A stretch of 64,000 bases of DNA from Luteimonas arsenica (GCF_004352825.1 NZ_SJRW01000002.1:1207578-1271577), one strand, 5' to 3'. Shown: positions 11,308 to 19,290, numbered from the stretch's first letter. Made by a program: numbers and translations. Notes: generated by a model from the sequence alone, not told the origin.

Positions 11308-12774
11308 ATGATGCCTGGAGCCATGACCCCTCCCGTCCGTACGCTGGCCGACATCGCGCCGCTGGCGCCCGAGCTCGTGGTGGTGATCGGCGCGTTCGCG
11401 CTGCTGATGCTGGACCTGTTCCTCGACGAACGCCGCCGCGTGGTGACCCATGCGCTGGCAATTGCGGTGCTGCTGGGCGCCGCGGCGATGATCGCCACCG
11501 GCGTGGGCGGGCAGGGCATGGTCCTGGCCGACATGTTCGTGCGCGACACCGCGGCCGACGTGCTGAAGCTGTTCATCCTGGTAGTGACCGCGATGTCGCT
11601 GGGTTATGCCTGGCACTTCATGCGCGAGCGCGAGCTGTACAAGGGCGAGCTGCCGGTGCTGGTGCTGTTCGCCACCGCCGGCATGATGCTGCTGGTGTCG
11701 GCGCCGAACCTGGCCACGATCTATGTCGGCCTCGAGATGCTGGCGCTGTGCCAGTACGCCCTGGTCGCGATCGACCGCGACAACCCGGTGGGTTCGGAAG
11801 CGGCGATGAAGTACTTCGTGCTCGGTTCGCTGGCCTCGGGCCTGCTGCTGTTCGGCATGTCGCTGGTGTACGGCGCCACCGGCAGCCTGGACCTGGCGAC
11901 GATCTCGAACGCCGCGGCGACCGTCGAAGGCGGCACCCGCACCCTGCTGCTGACCGGCACCGTGTTCCTGGTGGCGGGCGTGTGCTTCAAGTTCGGCGCC
12001 GCGCCCTTCCACATGTGGCTGCCCGACGCCTACCACGGCGCGCCGACGCCGATGACGCTGTTCATCGGCTCCGCGCCCAAGCTGGCGGTGTTCGGCATGG
12101 CCTACCGCCTGCTCGAGGCCGGCGTCGGCCCGCTTCAGGACCAGTGGCAGGTCATGCTGGCCCTGATCGCGGCGCTGTCGCTCGTGGTCGGCAACGTCTT
12201 CGCGATCGCGCAGACCAACCTCAAGCGCATGCTCGCGTACTCCACGGTGTCGCATGTTGGCTTCCTGCTGCTCGGCCTCGCCGGCGGCGGCGCCGAGGGC
12301 TATGCCGCGGCGATGTTCTACGCGATCAGCTACGCGATCATGTCGGCGGCCGGCTTCGGCGCCATCGTGATGCTGTCCAACCGCGGCTTCGAGGCCGACC
12401 GCATCGAGGACTTCAAGGGCCTCAACGCGCGCAGCCCGTGGATGGCGGCGATGGTGCTGGTGATCATGGCCTCCCTGGCCGGCGTGCCGCCCTTCCTCGG
12501 TTTCTGGGCGAAGCTGGTGGTGCTGCGCGCGGCGATCGGCGGCGACCTGATGTGGCTGGCGATCGTCGGCATCGTGTTCGCGGTGGTGGGCGCGTTCTAC
12601 TACCTGCGCGTGATCAAGGTGATGTACTTCGACGAGCCGGAAGGCCATGCGATCGAAGTGCGCGGCAGCGGCCCGCTGAAGCTGCTGTTCGCGGCCAACG
12701 CGCTGGCGCTGCTGGTGCTGGGCATCGCCTGGAGCCCGGTGATGGCCTGGTGCCAGGCGGCCTTCGCCGCCTGA
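11308..12774 (+). CDS. nuoN: NADH-quinone oxidoreductase subunit N
   Basis: A 488-residue proton-pumping antiporter-like subunit (ND2 homologue), last gene of the nuo operon. It has about 14 hydrophobic helices with the family stretches KFGAAPFHMWLPDAYHGAP and LKRMLAYSTVSHVGFLLLG. The start could be ATG 11308, 11311 or 11323; the first is given. No strong intrinsic terminator is visible in the 21 bases before the convergent regulator gene. Confidence 0.96.
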   Translation: MMPGAMTPPVRTLADIAPLAPELVVVIGAFALLMLDLFLDERRRVVTHALAIAVLLGAAAMIATGVGGQGMVLADMFVRDTAADVLKLFILVVTAMSLGYAWHFMRERELYKGELPVLVLFATAGMMLLVSAPNLATIYVGLEMLALCQYALVAIDRDNPVGSEAAMKYFVLGSLASGLLLFGMSLVYGATGSLDLATISNAAATVEGGTRTLLLTGTVFLVAGVCFKFGAAPFHMWLPDAYHGAPTPMTLFIGSAPKLAVFGMAYRLLEAGVGPLQDQWQVMLALIAALSLVVGNVFAIAQTNLKRMLAYSTVSHVGFLLLGLAGGGAEGYAAAMFYAISYAIMSAAGFGAIVMLSNRGFEADRIEDFKGLNARSPWMAAMVLVIMASLAGVPPFLGFWAKLVVLRAAIGGDLMWLAIVGIVFAVVGAFYYLRVIKVMYFDEPEGHAIEVRGSGPLKLLFAANALALLVLGIAWSPVMAWCQAAFAA

Positions 12775-12795
12775 GTCGAGCGACGCGACCAGACC

Positions 12796-13917
12796 TCAGC
12801 GGCAGGCTCCGGCTACCGCGGCCAGCAGGCGCATGAGTGCCGGCTGGCCATGCTCCCCGGTCTTGTCGAACACCATCTTCAACCGCGTCTGCGCGGTGGA
12901 CGCGGCGATGCCGCAGGCCTCCGCCGCAGCTGCCAGGCTGCCCTGCCGCAGCAGCGCCGTGGCCAGCGCGGCTTCCGAAGCGGTCAAGCCGAACAACTGC
13001 CGCAGCGTGGCCGGAAGCTCCGCCACGGCATCCGTGCCCACAGGCGCCAGGAACAGCACCGCGGCGCTCGGTTGGCCGATCGCGGTCAGTGGATGCACGT
13101 TGGCGACCAGCGTCGCGTGCCCCGTCGCGTCCTTCAGTACCACCTTGCCCGCGCGCCGTGCGACCGAGCCATCGGGCTGCAGGCCCGACACCGCTCCGTA
13201 CAGTGCCTGCTGCAGCGCTCCCGGGTCGAAGCAGGCTTCCGGCTGCTGCTGTTCCAGCCGGAGCACGTCACCGCGCGCCAGCAGATCCTCGGCAGCGGGG
13301 TTCATCCGCACCACGCGCTGCCGCCCGTCCAGCATCAGCATCGCCATCGGTGACGCCTCCACCGCTTCTTCCAGGCTGCGGACCTGGTGTTCCAGCCAGC
13401 TCATGCGGCGCTGGATCGCATAGGCGTTGGCCCAGTGCGGCGCCACCTGCTGCATCAGCGCCAGCTCGCGCCCGGTGTAGGCCCCGCCGCCGGTCCGGCA
13501 CAGCGTGGCGACCACCACGCCCTCCGCGTCGGCCTGCGCGCACAGCGCCACCGACTGCTCGATTCCGTACAGGCGCAGGTATTCGTTGTAGTAGCGCGTG
13601 CGCTTGAGCTCGGTGCGAGTCGCGACATCGTCGCTGTTCACGACGGCGCCTGCCGCCATCAGGTGCTGGCCGCGCTGCATCCAAGGGTTGTCGGATGCGA
13701 ACTCGCGCTCGTAGGCCGCCATGTGCACCGGATCCGCCCCGACCAGCAGTTCAAGCCGCCCCCCGGCACGGCCCGCATCGTGCGCCATCACCGCACCCAC
13801 CTGGCTGCCGGTGAGCGCACACAGCGCCGTGCTGAAGTCCGCCAATCGCTCCGCATCCAGCACTGCTGCGTACAGCGGCTCCAGCAGATCCTCCAACCCG
13901 GATAGGTCGTCGCTCAA
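12796..13917 (-). CDS. LuxR-type helix-turn-helix regulator with PAS-like sensor region
   Basis: A protein of about 373 residues. The C-terminal 60 residues form a LuxR/GerE-type helix-turn-helix (LTASEAALATALLRQGSL followed by ACGIAASTAQTRLKMVF). The middle contains a PAS-like segment (AMLMLDGRQRVVRMNPAAEDLL), and the N-terminal part looks like a ligand-sensing region of unknown specificity. No ATG fits: the frame can start at TTG 13977 or TTG 13917. I prefer 13917 because GGGGGA sits about five bases upstream. It is convergent with nuoN. A perfect 10-base palindrome (TATCCGGATA, 13952-13961) lies upstream and could be an operator. The target genes are unknown. Confidence 0.75.
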   Translation of the reverse strand: MSDDLSGLEDLLEPLYAAVLDAERLADFSTALCALTGSQVGAVMAHDAGRAGGRLELLVGADPVHMAAYEREFASDNPWMQRGQHLMAAGAVVNSDDVATRTELKRTRYYNEYLRLYGIEQSVALCAQADAEGVVVATLCRTGGGAYTGRELALMQQVAPHWANAYAIQRRMSWLEHQVRSLEEAVEASPMAMLMLDGRQRVVRMNPAAEDLLARGDVLRLEQQQPEACFDPGALQQALYGAVSGLQPDGSVARRAGKVVLKDATGHATLVANVHPLTAIGQPSAAVLFLAPVGTDAVAELPATLRQLFGLTASEAALATALLRQGSLAAAAEACGIAASTAQTRLKMVFDKTGEHGQPALMRLLAAVAGACR

Positions 13918-14018
13918 GGCTTTCCCCCTGTTGTCAAGCCCCGTATTGGAGTATCCGGATATTGCGCTGGCGGGCAAGACTTGGGCGGTATCCAGGCGGG
14001 CTGCAAGGGCCGGGGCGC

Positions 14019-14420
14019 ATGAACAGGGGGATGGTCAAACGTTGTGTGGGCGGCGGCCGCTCGTGGCTGGCCGTGGCTGCGCTATGGGTGGCGGCGGGCT
14101 TGGCGTCGGCCGGAGATGCGCCGCCGCTGGCGGTCTGGTGCAAGGCGCAGGAGCTGGAGCGCCGCGTCATCTGGTACTCGGAAGTGTTCGCCCATCGCGA
14201 TGACCGGGACGGCGGCTGGTCCGGGGCCAAGTCCGGCTACGAAATGCACTTCCGGGACTGGCTGGTGGCGCGTCGCGGCGGCTCCGTCAGCCACGCGTTC
14301 TGCGCGTGGCAAGAGACCGCGCGCGATGCGGCGGCGGAGCGGGATGCGGATGCCGCCGGCAATCGCGGCTTCGTCAATGGTGCGCAACGCAGTGTCGAAT
14401 TCACCCGGTGGCGGCCGTGA
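14019..14420 (+). CDS. Exported hypothetical protein
   Basis: About 133 residues from the ATG at 14019 (an in-frame ATG at 14031 is also possible). The N-terminus is a Sec-type signal (basic VKRCVGGGR, then SWLAVAALWVAAGLASA), predicting export to the periplasm. The mature part has two cysteines (WCKAQ and AFCAWQ), the stretch RVIWYSEVFAHRDD and a terminal EFTRWRP. The layout resembles small exported hypothetical proteins common in Lysobacter and relatives, but I cannot assign a function. It is the first gene of the islet of small secreted proteins and retains the high GC of the chromosome, unlike the next genes. Confidence 0.6.
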   Translation: MNRGMVKRCVGGGRSWLAVAALWVAAGLASAGDAPPLAVWCKAQELERRVIWYSEVFAHRDDRDGGWSGAKSGYEMHFRDWLVARRGGSVSHAFCAWQETARDAAAERDADAAGNRGFVNGAQRSVEFTRWRP

Positions 14421-14451
14421 AGATTGATTTTCAGATTAAGGGAGACTCGCA

Positions 14452-14919
14452 ATGAAGAAGTTCAACGGGGTCGGACTTCTTGCGCTACTGGCTGTGGCTG
14501 CCGTAAGTGCCAGTGCCGAGGAGTATTCGGCTATTCTGGAGTGCAAGATTGAAAAAGAAGAAAAATCTACATTGATAAAAATCAGCGGCAACAGCGATTC
14601 CCCATCGTGGCAGGTATGGATGCCTGACAAAAAACGTTGGACCGAGAATTCGTGTGGTGTTGAAGATTCTGCTTTCGGGCATAAATGGAGGTACGTTTGT
14701 AATTTTTCGCCGGATTACTACATGAACAAGAGTGAGTTCTTGGAACGAAATCAAGATCGCCGACTGTACGGAACTGGTAAGCAAGAGATAAATAGAAGGA
14801 CGGGGATATACGAGGTGTCGGAGTACAGCATGGAACGTGGCGTATACACGCTGCATTCGCCGGAATTTGGTTATTGCGTGAAGAGTGCCGAGCCTGTTGT
14901 TCCAGGAGTGCAGTTTTGA
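14452..14919 (+). CDS. Small exported protein, paralogue A of an islet family
   Basis: A 155-residue protein with a clear signal peptide (MKKFNGVGLLALLAVAAVSASA) and a good ribosome site (GGGAG eight bases before ATG). The mature protein has cysteines in ILECKI, NSCGV, YVCNF and GYCVK, consistent with two disulphides. It shares with the gene at 15115 the pattern LxC-xx..LIKI..PSWQxW...W...C...W.C.FSP..., a NRRTGIYE motif and the C-terminal EPVVPGVQF. The DNA is visibly AT-richer than the flanks, suggesting recent acquisition. Function is unknown. Confidence 0.7.
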   Translation: MKKFNGVGLLALLAVAAVSASAEEYSAILECKIEKEEKSTLIKISGNSDSPSWQVWMPDKKRWTENSCGVEDSAFGHKWRYVCNFSPDYYMNKSEFLERNQDRRLYGTGKQEINRRTGIYEVSEYSMERGVYTLHSPEFGYCVKSAEPVVPGVQF

Positions 14920-14930
14920 TGTTTGAAACG

Positions 14931-14995
14931 AGGTCAGGTTCTATGATGACGAGCGGATGAAGATCGGGGCCAGGTTAATCTGATCCGTTCTTCCG
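14931..14995 (+). repeat. Intergenic GGTCAGGTT / AAYCTGAYCC repeat (copy 1)
   Basis: AGGTCAGGTT at 14931-14940 is followed by CCAGGTTAATCTGATCC and GTTCTTCCGG (about 14969-14995). Related palindromic sequences recur at 16982-17055 and 19208-19230, and a more diverged one around 15618-15675; each lies upstream of a small exported protein gene. The origin is unknown; they may be remnants of a mobile repeat or recombination junctions. Confidence 0.45.
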
Positions 14996-15114
14996 GCAAA
15001 TTGGAGAGTAGGTGATGTGTTTGATCAACGAGGGGCGCGGGAATTGGTTGGTGACTGGACTGCCCCACTGGCCTGGATTCAGCTCCCTCCGTCCCTTTTA
15101 GCCCGAGGATCGCA

Positions 15115-15606
15115 ATGAAGTACAAGGTCGCGTTGCTTCTGTTTGCAGTTCCGTCGCTAATTTATGCACAAGCGGCGCCTGTTGTTCTTTCATGCCAAGT
15201 GGAAGGAAGCAATAAGCCGAGACTCATTAAAATTCATCCGGATACTAATCAGCCTTCATGGCAGGAATGGGGCGACGAGGAGATTTCGTGGTCGGACAAC
15301 AAGTGTGATATGAGCCACGCCGGCGGGCCAGCCGATGGGCCAACGGGTAGATGGCACTGTGATTTCAGCCCGGGTAAGTTCGTATTAAGAGCCAGTTACT
15401 CGGGAGGGGCGGAGAAGTACGTAACCCTTTGGACTGATAGCAGAATAGATCGCGTCTCGGGAGAGTACGTTTTGATAAGCATGTGGCGTGTAAATGGCGT
15501 ATCGGAAGAGCGGATGGCACAGAACACGCCAGATGGAACTCCATCAAGGAGAATTGGGGAGTGCCGAAAGGCAGTTGAGCCTGAAGCGCCAAAAGCGAAA
15601 TTCTAG
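15115..15606 (+). CDS. Small exported protein, paralogue B of an islet family
   Basis: A 163-residue protein with a signal peptide (MKYKVALLLFAVPSLIYAQA) and ribosome site GAGG upstream of the ATG. It aligns by eye with the 14452 product: VVLSCQVEG, RLIKI, QPSWQEW, CDFSPGKF, then SRIDRVSGEYV, GECRKAVEPEAPKAKF. Four cysteines could form two disulphides in the periplasm. It lies 195 bases after its paralogue, with a repeat in between. I do not recognise a function; a small periplasmic binding or immunity role is only a hypothesis. Confidence 0.7.
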   Translation: MKYKVALLLFAVPSLIYAQAAPVVLSCQVEGSNKPRLIKIHPDTNQPSWQEWGDEEISWSDNKCDMSHAGGPADGPTGRWHCDFSPGKFVLRASYSGGAEKYVTLWTDSRIDRVSGEYVLISMWRVNGVSEERMAQNTPDGTPSRRIGECRKAVEPEAPKAKF

Positions 15607-15746
15607 ATTTGCGGCGAAAGCAGGGTCAATTCAATCCGGCCGCTGTTTTTCGGGAGGAGTTGAACTGGATTAGTTCACTTCGTTTCATTCATTTCTCTCC
15701 GTTGTGTTTGAAGATAAATTAATGGCACTGAGTGCAGGGGTTGCTA

Positions 15747-16121
15747 ATGAAAGCCAAATATATGCGTTTGATTGCTCTTTCGTTGCTTGGGTTGACGTTT
15801 GCGGTGGGTGCGCAACATTGGTCATCCGATCCGTACCTCGGACAGCAGATGGACGGAATTCGACTGTCCGCCACGACCTGCCCCGGTGGCGGAAACCGTC
15901 CTTTTGTCATAGGCACGCGGGCGGACGTGAATCACTGCATCGACGTCGACTTCCGCGCCAGTTGTCCTGGGCCAAACAACGCCTACGCGGAGGGGACGTT
16001 GAGGAATTTTGTCGGGGGCGCCAGCTGTTATGGCGACTCGCAGGAAATTAATCCGGGTCTGATGACCTGCAAGCCCGAAGACATGAAGGTGTGGGTCACG
16101 AATATGAGATATTGTAACTGA
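15747..16121 (+). CDS. Cysteine-rich exported hypothetical protein
   Basis: A 124-residue protein from ATG 15747 (an in-frame GTG at 15732 would add five residues). It has a signal peptide (KAKYMRLIALSLLGLTFAVGA) and six cysteines in the mature part (TTC, HCID, ASC, ASC, MTC, RYC), enough for three disulphides. The segment GTLRNFVGGASC and the ending NMRYCN partly resemble the open segment at 17053-17283, which may be a degenerate relative. Composition is intermediate between the AT-rich neighbours and the chromosome. No known domain is recognised. Confidence 0.6.
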   Translation: MKAKYMRLIALSLLGLTFAVGAQHWSSDPYLGQQMDGIRLSATTCPGGGNRPFVIGTRADVNHCIDVDFRASCPGPNNAYAEGTLRNFVGGASCYGDSQEINPGLMTCKPEDMKVWVTNMRYCN

Positions 16122-16156
16122 CGACTATTTTCGTGCCGGGTACGACCAATAATTAA

Positions 16157-16308
16157 GGAAGGTCTGAACAAATACGTTTTGAGCTTGTCAGCCTGCGCCG
16201 AACCAGCCGATGGCCAAGCAATCTCTTCGCTGATCAATCACTTGCGTAGTCAGTCCAAGCTCGTCCCTCCGTGATCATGACGCGGAGTTGAGTTGTTCAG
16301 AGCATCCC
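16157..16308. mobile_element. Possible miniature inverted-repeat element or IS remnant
   Basis: The left end GGAAGGTCTGAACAA (16157-16171) and the right end TTGTTCAGAGCATCCC (16293-16308) are imperfect inverted repeats sharing the nine bases TCTGAACAA. They enclose about 120 bases with no plausible gene, in the otherwise empty 16122-16386 gap. A similar left end (GGGAAGGTCTGATCAA) occurs at 18426. The arrangement resembles a non-autonomous element or the ends of a deleted IS; a target-site duplication is not obvious. Confidence 0.4.
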
Positions 16309-16386
16309 TAGGTCAGTGCATTCTTGGCGGGCGAATCTGAGCGTAAGGTCTGGCGCCGTCTGATAAACGAATGGGGGAGGAGTGCC

Positions 16387-16836
16387 ATGAGGACATCAGC
16401 ACTTGTTTTACTGGTTTTGTTTTCTTCGGGCCAAGCTCAAGCGCAAGTTGTACCCCTCGGCTCGAATCCTGTCAGCCCGGTGATCGCGGGCGTGCAGGTT
16501 TCCTGCTATGGAGTTCCCGCCTTCGTCAATCATCAGCTGCCGGACATTGCCTATGCATTTCCGGGATCAATCCACTTGAGTCCCGGATTCTTCAACCTGC
16601 CTGCACCGATCCAGATATTCGTCTACGCCCATGAATGCGCCCATCAAATCCCACAGATCGGCTCGAACGAGCAAGCGGCGGATTGTTGGGCAGTAAGAAC
16701 AGGTAGAGATCAGGGCTGGCTGAACCAGAACGGACTTGCCGTGGTGATGGCAGACGCTGTGTTGAGCCCGGGCGACTGGACGCACCTGCCGGGGCCGTAC
16801 CGGGTAGCCAAAATGCAGGCATGTTTTGATGGGTGA
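16387..16836 (+). CDS. Exported protein with HExxH metallopeptidase-like motif
   Basis: A 149-residue protein starting at ATG 16387, which follows a strong ribosome site (GGGGGAGGAG). The signal peptide is MRTSALVLLVLFSSGQAQA. The sequence FVYAHECAHQIPQIG contains the zinc-binding HExxH, followed 15 residues on by NEQAADCWAVRTGRD, where the Glu of EQAAD could be the third ligand, as in gluzincin-type peptidases. It is much shorter than classical M48 enzymes, so a minimal peptidase or a peptidase-like domain is likely. Substrate is unknown. It sits inside the islet of small secreted proteins. Confidence 0.65.
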   Translation: MRTSALVLLVLFSSGQAQAQVVPLGSNPVSPVIAGVQVSCYGVPAFVNHQLPDIAYAFPGSIHLSPGFFNLPAPIQIFVYAHECAHQIPQIGSNEQAADCWAVRTGRDQGWLNQNGLAVVMADAVLSPGDWTHLPGPYRVAKMQACFDG

Positions 16837-16981
16837 AGGCTGTCCGGTCAGGATCTTCGAGCGGGAGAGAGTTCTTGTGGCTTGCGATAGGGGAGTTACG
16901 AGTGTTCGCGACTTCGATAAAGACCCTCGGGTTGGAGCAGCTTGGAGTGCTCGCTCCATCGAAACGCGCGGCCGGGAAAAT

Positions 16982-17055
16982 GGGGTCAGGTTGTCAGGTT
17001 CACTTTCCAGAATCAGTGGACCTCAGAAGTAAGTGAACCTGACCCCGTTCTTCGG
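16982..17055 (+). repeat. Intergenic GGTCAGGTT repeat (copy 2) with 13-base inverted repeat
   Basis: GTCAGGTTCACTT at 16993-17005 is exactly inverted as AAGTGAACCTGAC at 17031-17043, preceded by GGGGTCAGGTT and followed by CCCGTTCTTCGG. It is the most complete copy of the motif family also seen at 14931 and 19208. It could fold into a hairpin but lacks a terminator-like T tract. Confidence 0.6.
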
Positions 17056-17283
17056 CAAGGATTTTGTCGCGATCCTCGTTACTGCATTGATGGCTGCAGG
17101 AAACGTGGCAAACCCGATTCTCGTGTTCGTGATTACGTTGGCGGTGAAGCGTGGTTTGGACAAAATGTGCAGTGCATGAAACGGTTGATCCAATGGGGCA
17201 GTCGTGAATGCATCTCACCTCTCGGCGGTGGTTGTGACGGCAGTTGGTACTGGGGTACGAGATACGCTTTCAGCAATTGCTGA
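17053..17283 (+). pseudogene. Possible truncated relative of the cysteine-rich exported protein
   Basis: This open segment has no start codon or signal peptide of its own. It encodes about 76 residues rich in cysteine, including FCRDPRYCIDGC, RVRDYVGGEAWFG and the ending RYAFSNC. The pattern CID...R(N/D)(F/Y)VGG...C with a terminal Cys resembles the 15747 product, so I read it as a 5'-truncated copy. The flanking stretch 16837-17399 otherwise holds only the repeat at 16982 and no convincing gene. The similarity is modest and was judged by eye. Confidence 0.3.
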
Positions 17284-17399
17284 AAGCACGGTATGCGGGT
17301 CAGGACAGCGATAGCGGCAAGGACTGGGTCGGGCTCTCCTATCATTGGAAAGCGGCCCGCCCCGTTCTTGTCTGGTGGTGGAACTATTGGGAGAAATTA

Positions 17400-17807
17400 A
17401 TGAAGAAGCCAGTCAGTTTGTGGATCGCGCTGATGCTTTCATGGTTACTGGCGGGGCCGGTGCTTGCGCAGGATGGCAAGGAATCAGGGGCTTTCGTAGT
17501 CCGTTGTGAATATAGCCATCTTGTAGCCCGGGACGGGGCGAAAGAGGATCTTATGAAGTGGGATGGCAAAAATCTGTGGATTTGGAGGGATGGAAGGTGG
17601 TCCAGGGGGCATGGCGCCTACACGTACCGCGTGACCGAACAGAATTTCGAGCGCATGGGGCAGCAGGCGATATCCATTCACGAACACCTGACGATTGATC
17701 GAACGACAGGTGAAGTCGAGGAAGTGTTCAGTAGTCAAGGAAGGCCTTCCATGACAATGCGGCGTGGGGTCTGCCGGCCGGCCGAAGAGCCCAAGGCCAT
17801 GTTCTGA
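17400..17807 (+). CDS. Small exported protein, paralogue C of an islet family
   Basis: A 135-residue protein beginning at ATG 17400 (GGGAG six bases upstream). The signal peptide is MKKPVSLWIALMLSWLLAGP with VLAQ following. It shares with the 17950 product the pattern (V/L)RC...LKWD...L..W...GW/RW, LTIDRTTGEVEE and a C-terminal GVCRPAEEPKAMF; the last part is also shared with the 14452 and 15115 products. Two mature cysteines probably form one disulphide. Function is unknown. Confidence 0.65.
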   Translation: MKKPVSLWIALMLSWLLAGPVLAQDGKESGAFVVRCEYSHLVARDGAKEDLMKWDGKNLWIWRDGRWSRGHGAYTYRVTEQNFERMGQQAISIHEHLTIDRTTGEVEEVFSSQGRPSMTMRRGVCRPAEEPKAMF

Positions 17808-17949
17808 TGAGTGCACAGAGCGGTGTCCAGCCTGCTTCTTGGGTGTGGAGAAAGGAGTTTCCATCGACGGAGTTTGGGTGCCAGCCGTCAGCCAGGAAGG
17901 GGTCGATAGCCCTTGATTTCGTTCTTGTCGAGAAATTCGGAGATTGATG

Positions 17950-18417
17950 ATGAATAAGGTTATTGATCTCGCGGTCTTCCTTGCTCTCGCTGGCTCATTA
18001 TTCGCGCAAGACGGTGGTGGTCGTATTATGGCGCCATCATACGGCGATAAAAGTGTGGAGCAAGACGCGGCGGCACCAATTGTCTTGCGTTGTACTATTG
18101 CTTACGACAAGCGGCGTAATATTACCATTCAAGAAGAGGTTTTCCTGAAATGGGATAATGATGTGCTTCAATACTGGCAAGAAGGCGACGGCTGGCGTTG
18201 GTCTGGTGAGCCTACTGTCCATGTTTTGACTAGAACGAAAATATCCGAACGAAGAGATGTCAAAGTGGGCGATAGTGACCATTCTTATTACAGAATGGTT
18301 GACCGAACTACTGGGGAGTACAGCGAGGAATCTTGGAGAGGTGCCTTTTTGGCGCGAGATGTATCTGGCGCTTGCGCGCCCTCCATCGAGCCGAAGCTGC
18401 CAGCAAGGAAATTTTAG
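17950..18417 (+). CDS. Small exported protein, paralogue D of an islet family
   Basis: A 155-residue protein; I chose ATG 17950 because GGAGA lies about seven bases upstream, though ATG 17947 is also possible. Signal peptide NKVIDLAVFLALAGSLFAQ. The mature protein shows PIVLRCTIA, FLKWDNDVLQYW, MVDRTTGEYSEE and GACAPSIEPKLPARKF, matching the 17400 product. The DNA is among the most AT-rich in the window. Function is unknown; the conserved ending EP(x3-5)F across four copies suggests real functional constraint. Confidence 0.65.
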   Translation: MNKVIDLAVFLALAGSLFAQDGGGRIMAPSYGDKSVEQDAAAPIVLRCTIAYDKRRNITIQEEVFLKWDNDVLQYWQEGDGWRWSGEPTVHVLTRTKISERRDVKVGDSDHSYYRMVDRTTGEYSEESWRGAFLARDVSGACAPSIEPKLPARKF

Positions 18418-18425
18418 GGGCGTTA

Positions 18426-18441
18426 GGGAAGGTCTGATCAA
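18426..18441 (+). mobile_element. Solitary IS-end-like sequence
   Basis: GGGAAGGTCTGATCAA closely matches the left end of the possible element at 16157. No matching right end is visible before the next gene at 18646, so this gap (18418-18645) probably contains the edge of a decayed insertion. No transposase gene is seen in the window. Confidence 0.35.
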
Positions 18442-18645
18442 AGCGCTCTGATGCTCGGATTTCAGCGCCAGGGCGCCTGATCGACCTCGACGTGATCACT
18501 TTTGCGCCGTTTCTGGCGTTTTTCGACGGGTCTCCCCGCCCATCAGACGGATTTACCCCGTGTAAAGACTGGTCCTTGTGAGCCGGGCGAAGCGCCGAAG
18601 CCGAAAGCGACGAAATTCTGATGCGCAGCCAGTAGGAGAAACGAA

Positions 18646-19011
18646 ATGAATCGAGCCGTCCATCTGTTCATCGCCCTGATTCTGCTGGCGGTTCCGTTTG
18701 CGTCAATGGCGCAGGGCGCGAAGGAATACGTGTTCGCATGGAGCTATCTGCGCGGCTCTTCGACGATTTATGTTTCGGATGGTCCGGTGGAAGTGAACGC
18801 CGTGGACGCTACCGGCGGTCGCGAGCAGAAAGACCGTTGGCAGCGCGCACTGGGGCAGGAAGGCGTGAACGTGGCCAATCTGAGCGCGACCCATGTAGGG
18901 ACGCCCGGCGGCATCCACTACGAAAGCAAGAGCGATGCGGAGGATGCACGCCGCCGTTTCATCGAGCAGGAACGACGCAAGGGCAACTCGGTCGTCTTGG
19001 TCTATTGGTGA
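18646..19011 (+). CDS. Exported hypothetical protein
   Basis: A 121-residue protein with a strong ribosome site (AGGAG before ATG) and a signal peptide (NRAVHLFIALILLAVPFASMA, then QGAKEY). The mature protein has no cysteine, so it differs from the neighbours. It ends in a charged helix (SDAEDARRRFIEQERRKG) followed by a short hydrophobic strand (NSVVLVYW). No family is recognised. It sits in the islet of small secreted proteins, after the decayed insertion region. Confidence 0.6.
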   Translation: MNRAVHLFIALILLAVPFASMAQGAKEYVFAWSYLRGSSTIYVSDGPVEVNAVDATGGREQKDRWQRALGQEGVNVANLSATHVGTPGGIHYESKSDAEDARRRFIEQERRKGNSVVLVYW

Positions 19012-19207
19012 TTGCTATAAGGAAAGTAGCTTTTATCGGTGTATGCATTGCAGCAGGTGCGCTTCGCCGAGGGCTTCTTCCGCGGTACGGGCGCCGGCTC
19101 CGAACCGGTGTACGGGCAACTGGGGCTGGTTGAAAGCGAGCGCGACTGGCCGTGGTGCGATGTGGAGGGCGGAACGAAGGGAGCTGCACCTGGAAGCTTT
19201 TTCCCGC

Positions 19208-19230
19208 GTCAGGTTAACCTGACCCCGTTG
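19208..19230 (+). repeat. Intergenic GTCAGGTTAACCTGAC palindrome (copy 3)
   Basis: GTCAGGTTAACCTGAC is a perfect 16-base palindrome followed by CCCGTTGTTCT. It is the compact version of the repeats at 14931 and 16982 and lies just upstream of the exported protein gene at 19291. The preceding stretch 19012-19207 has no convincing gene; it contains a start-less signal-peptide-like run (RKVAFIGVCIAAGAL) that may be another remnant. Confidence 0.55.
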
Positions 19231-19290
19231 TTCTCTTCTTCCGTTCTTCTTCGTCGGTTTCTTCTGACGGGCAGTTCAAGGAGGTTGGTA

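Noticed and set aside
12775..12795. Intrinsic terminator between nuoN and the regulator
   Set aside because: Only GC-rich sequence without a convincing hairpin plus T tract.
16826..17036. Short frames after the HExxH protein
   Set aside because: No ribosome site and no signal or domain; they cross the palindromic repeat at 16982.
18738..19133. A reading frame overlapping the 18646 gene
   Set aside because: The alternative frame at 18646 has a signal peptide and ribosome site; this one has neither.
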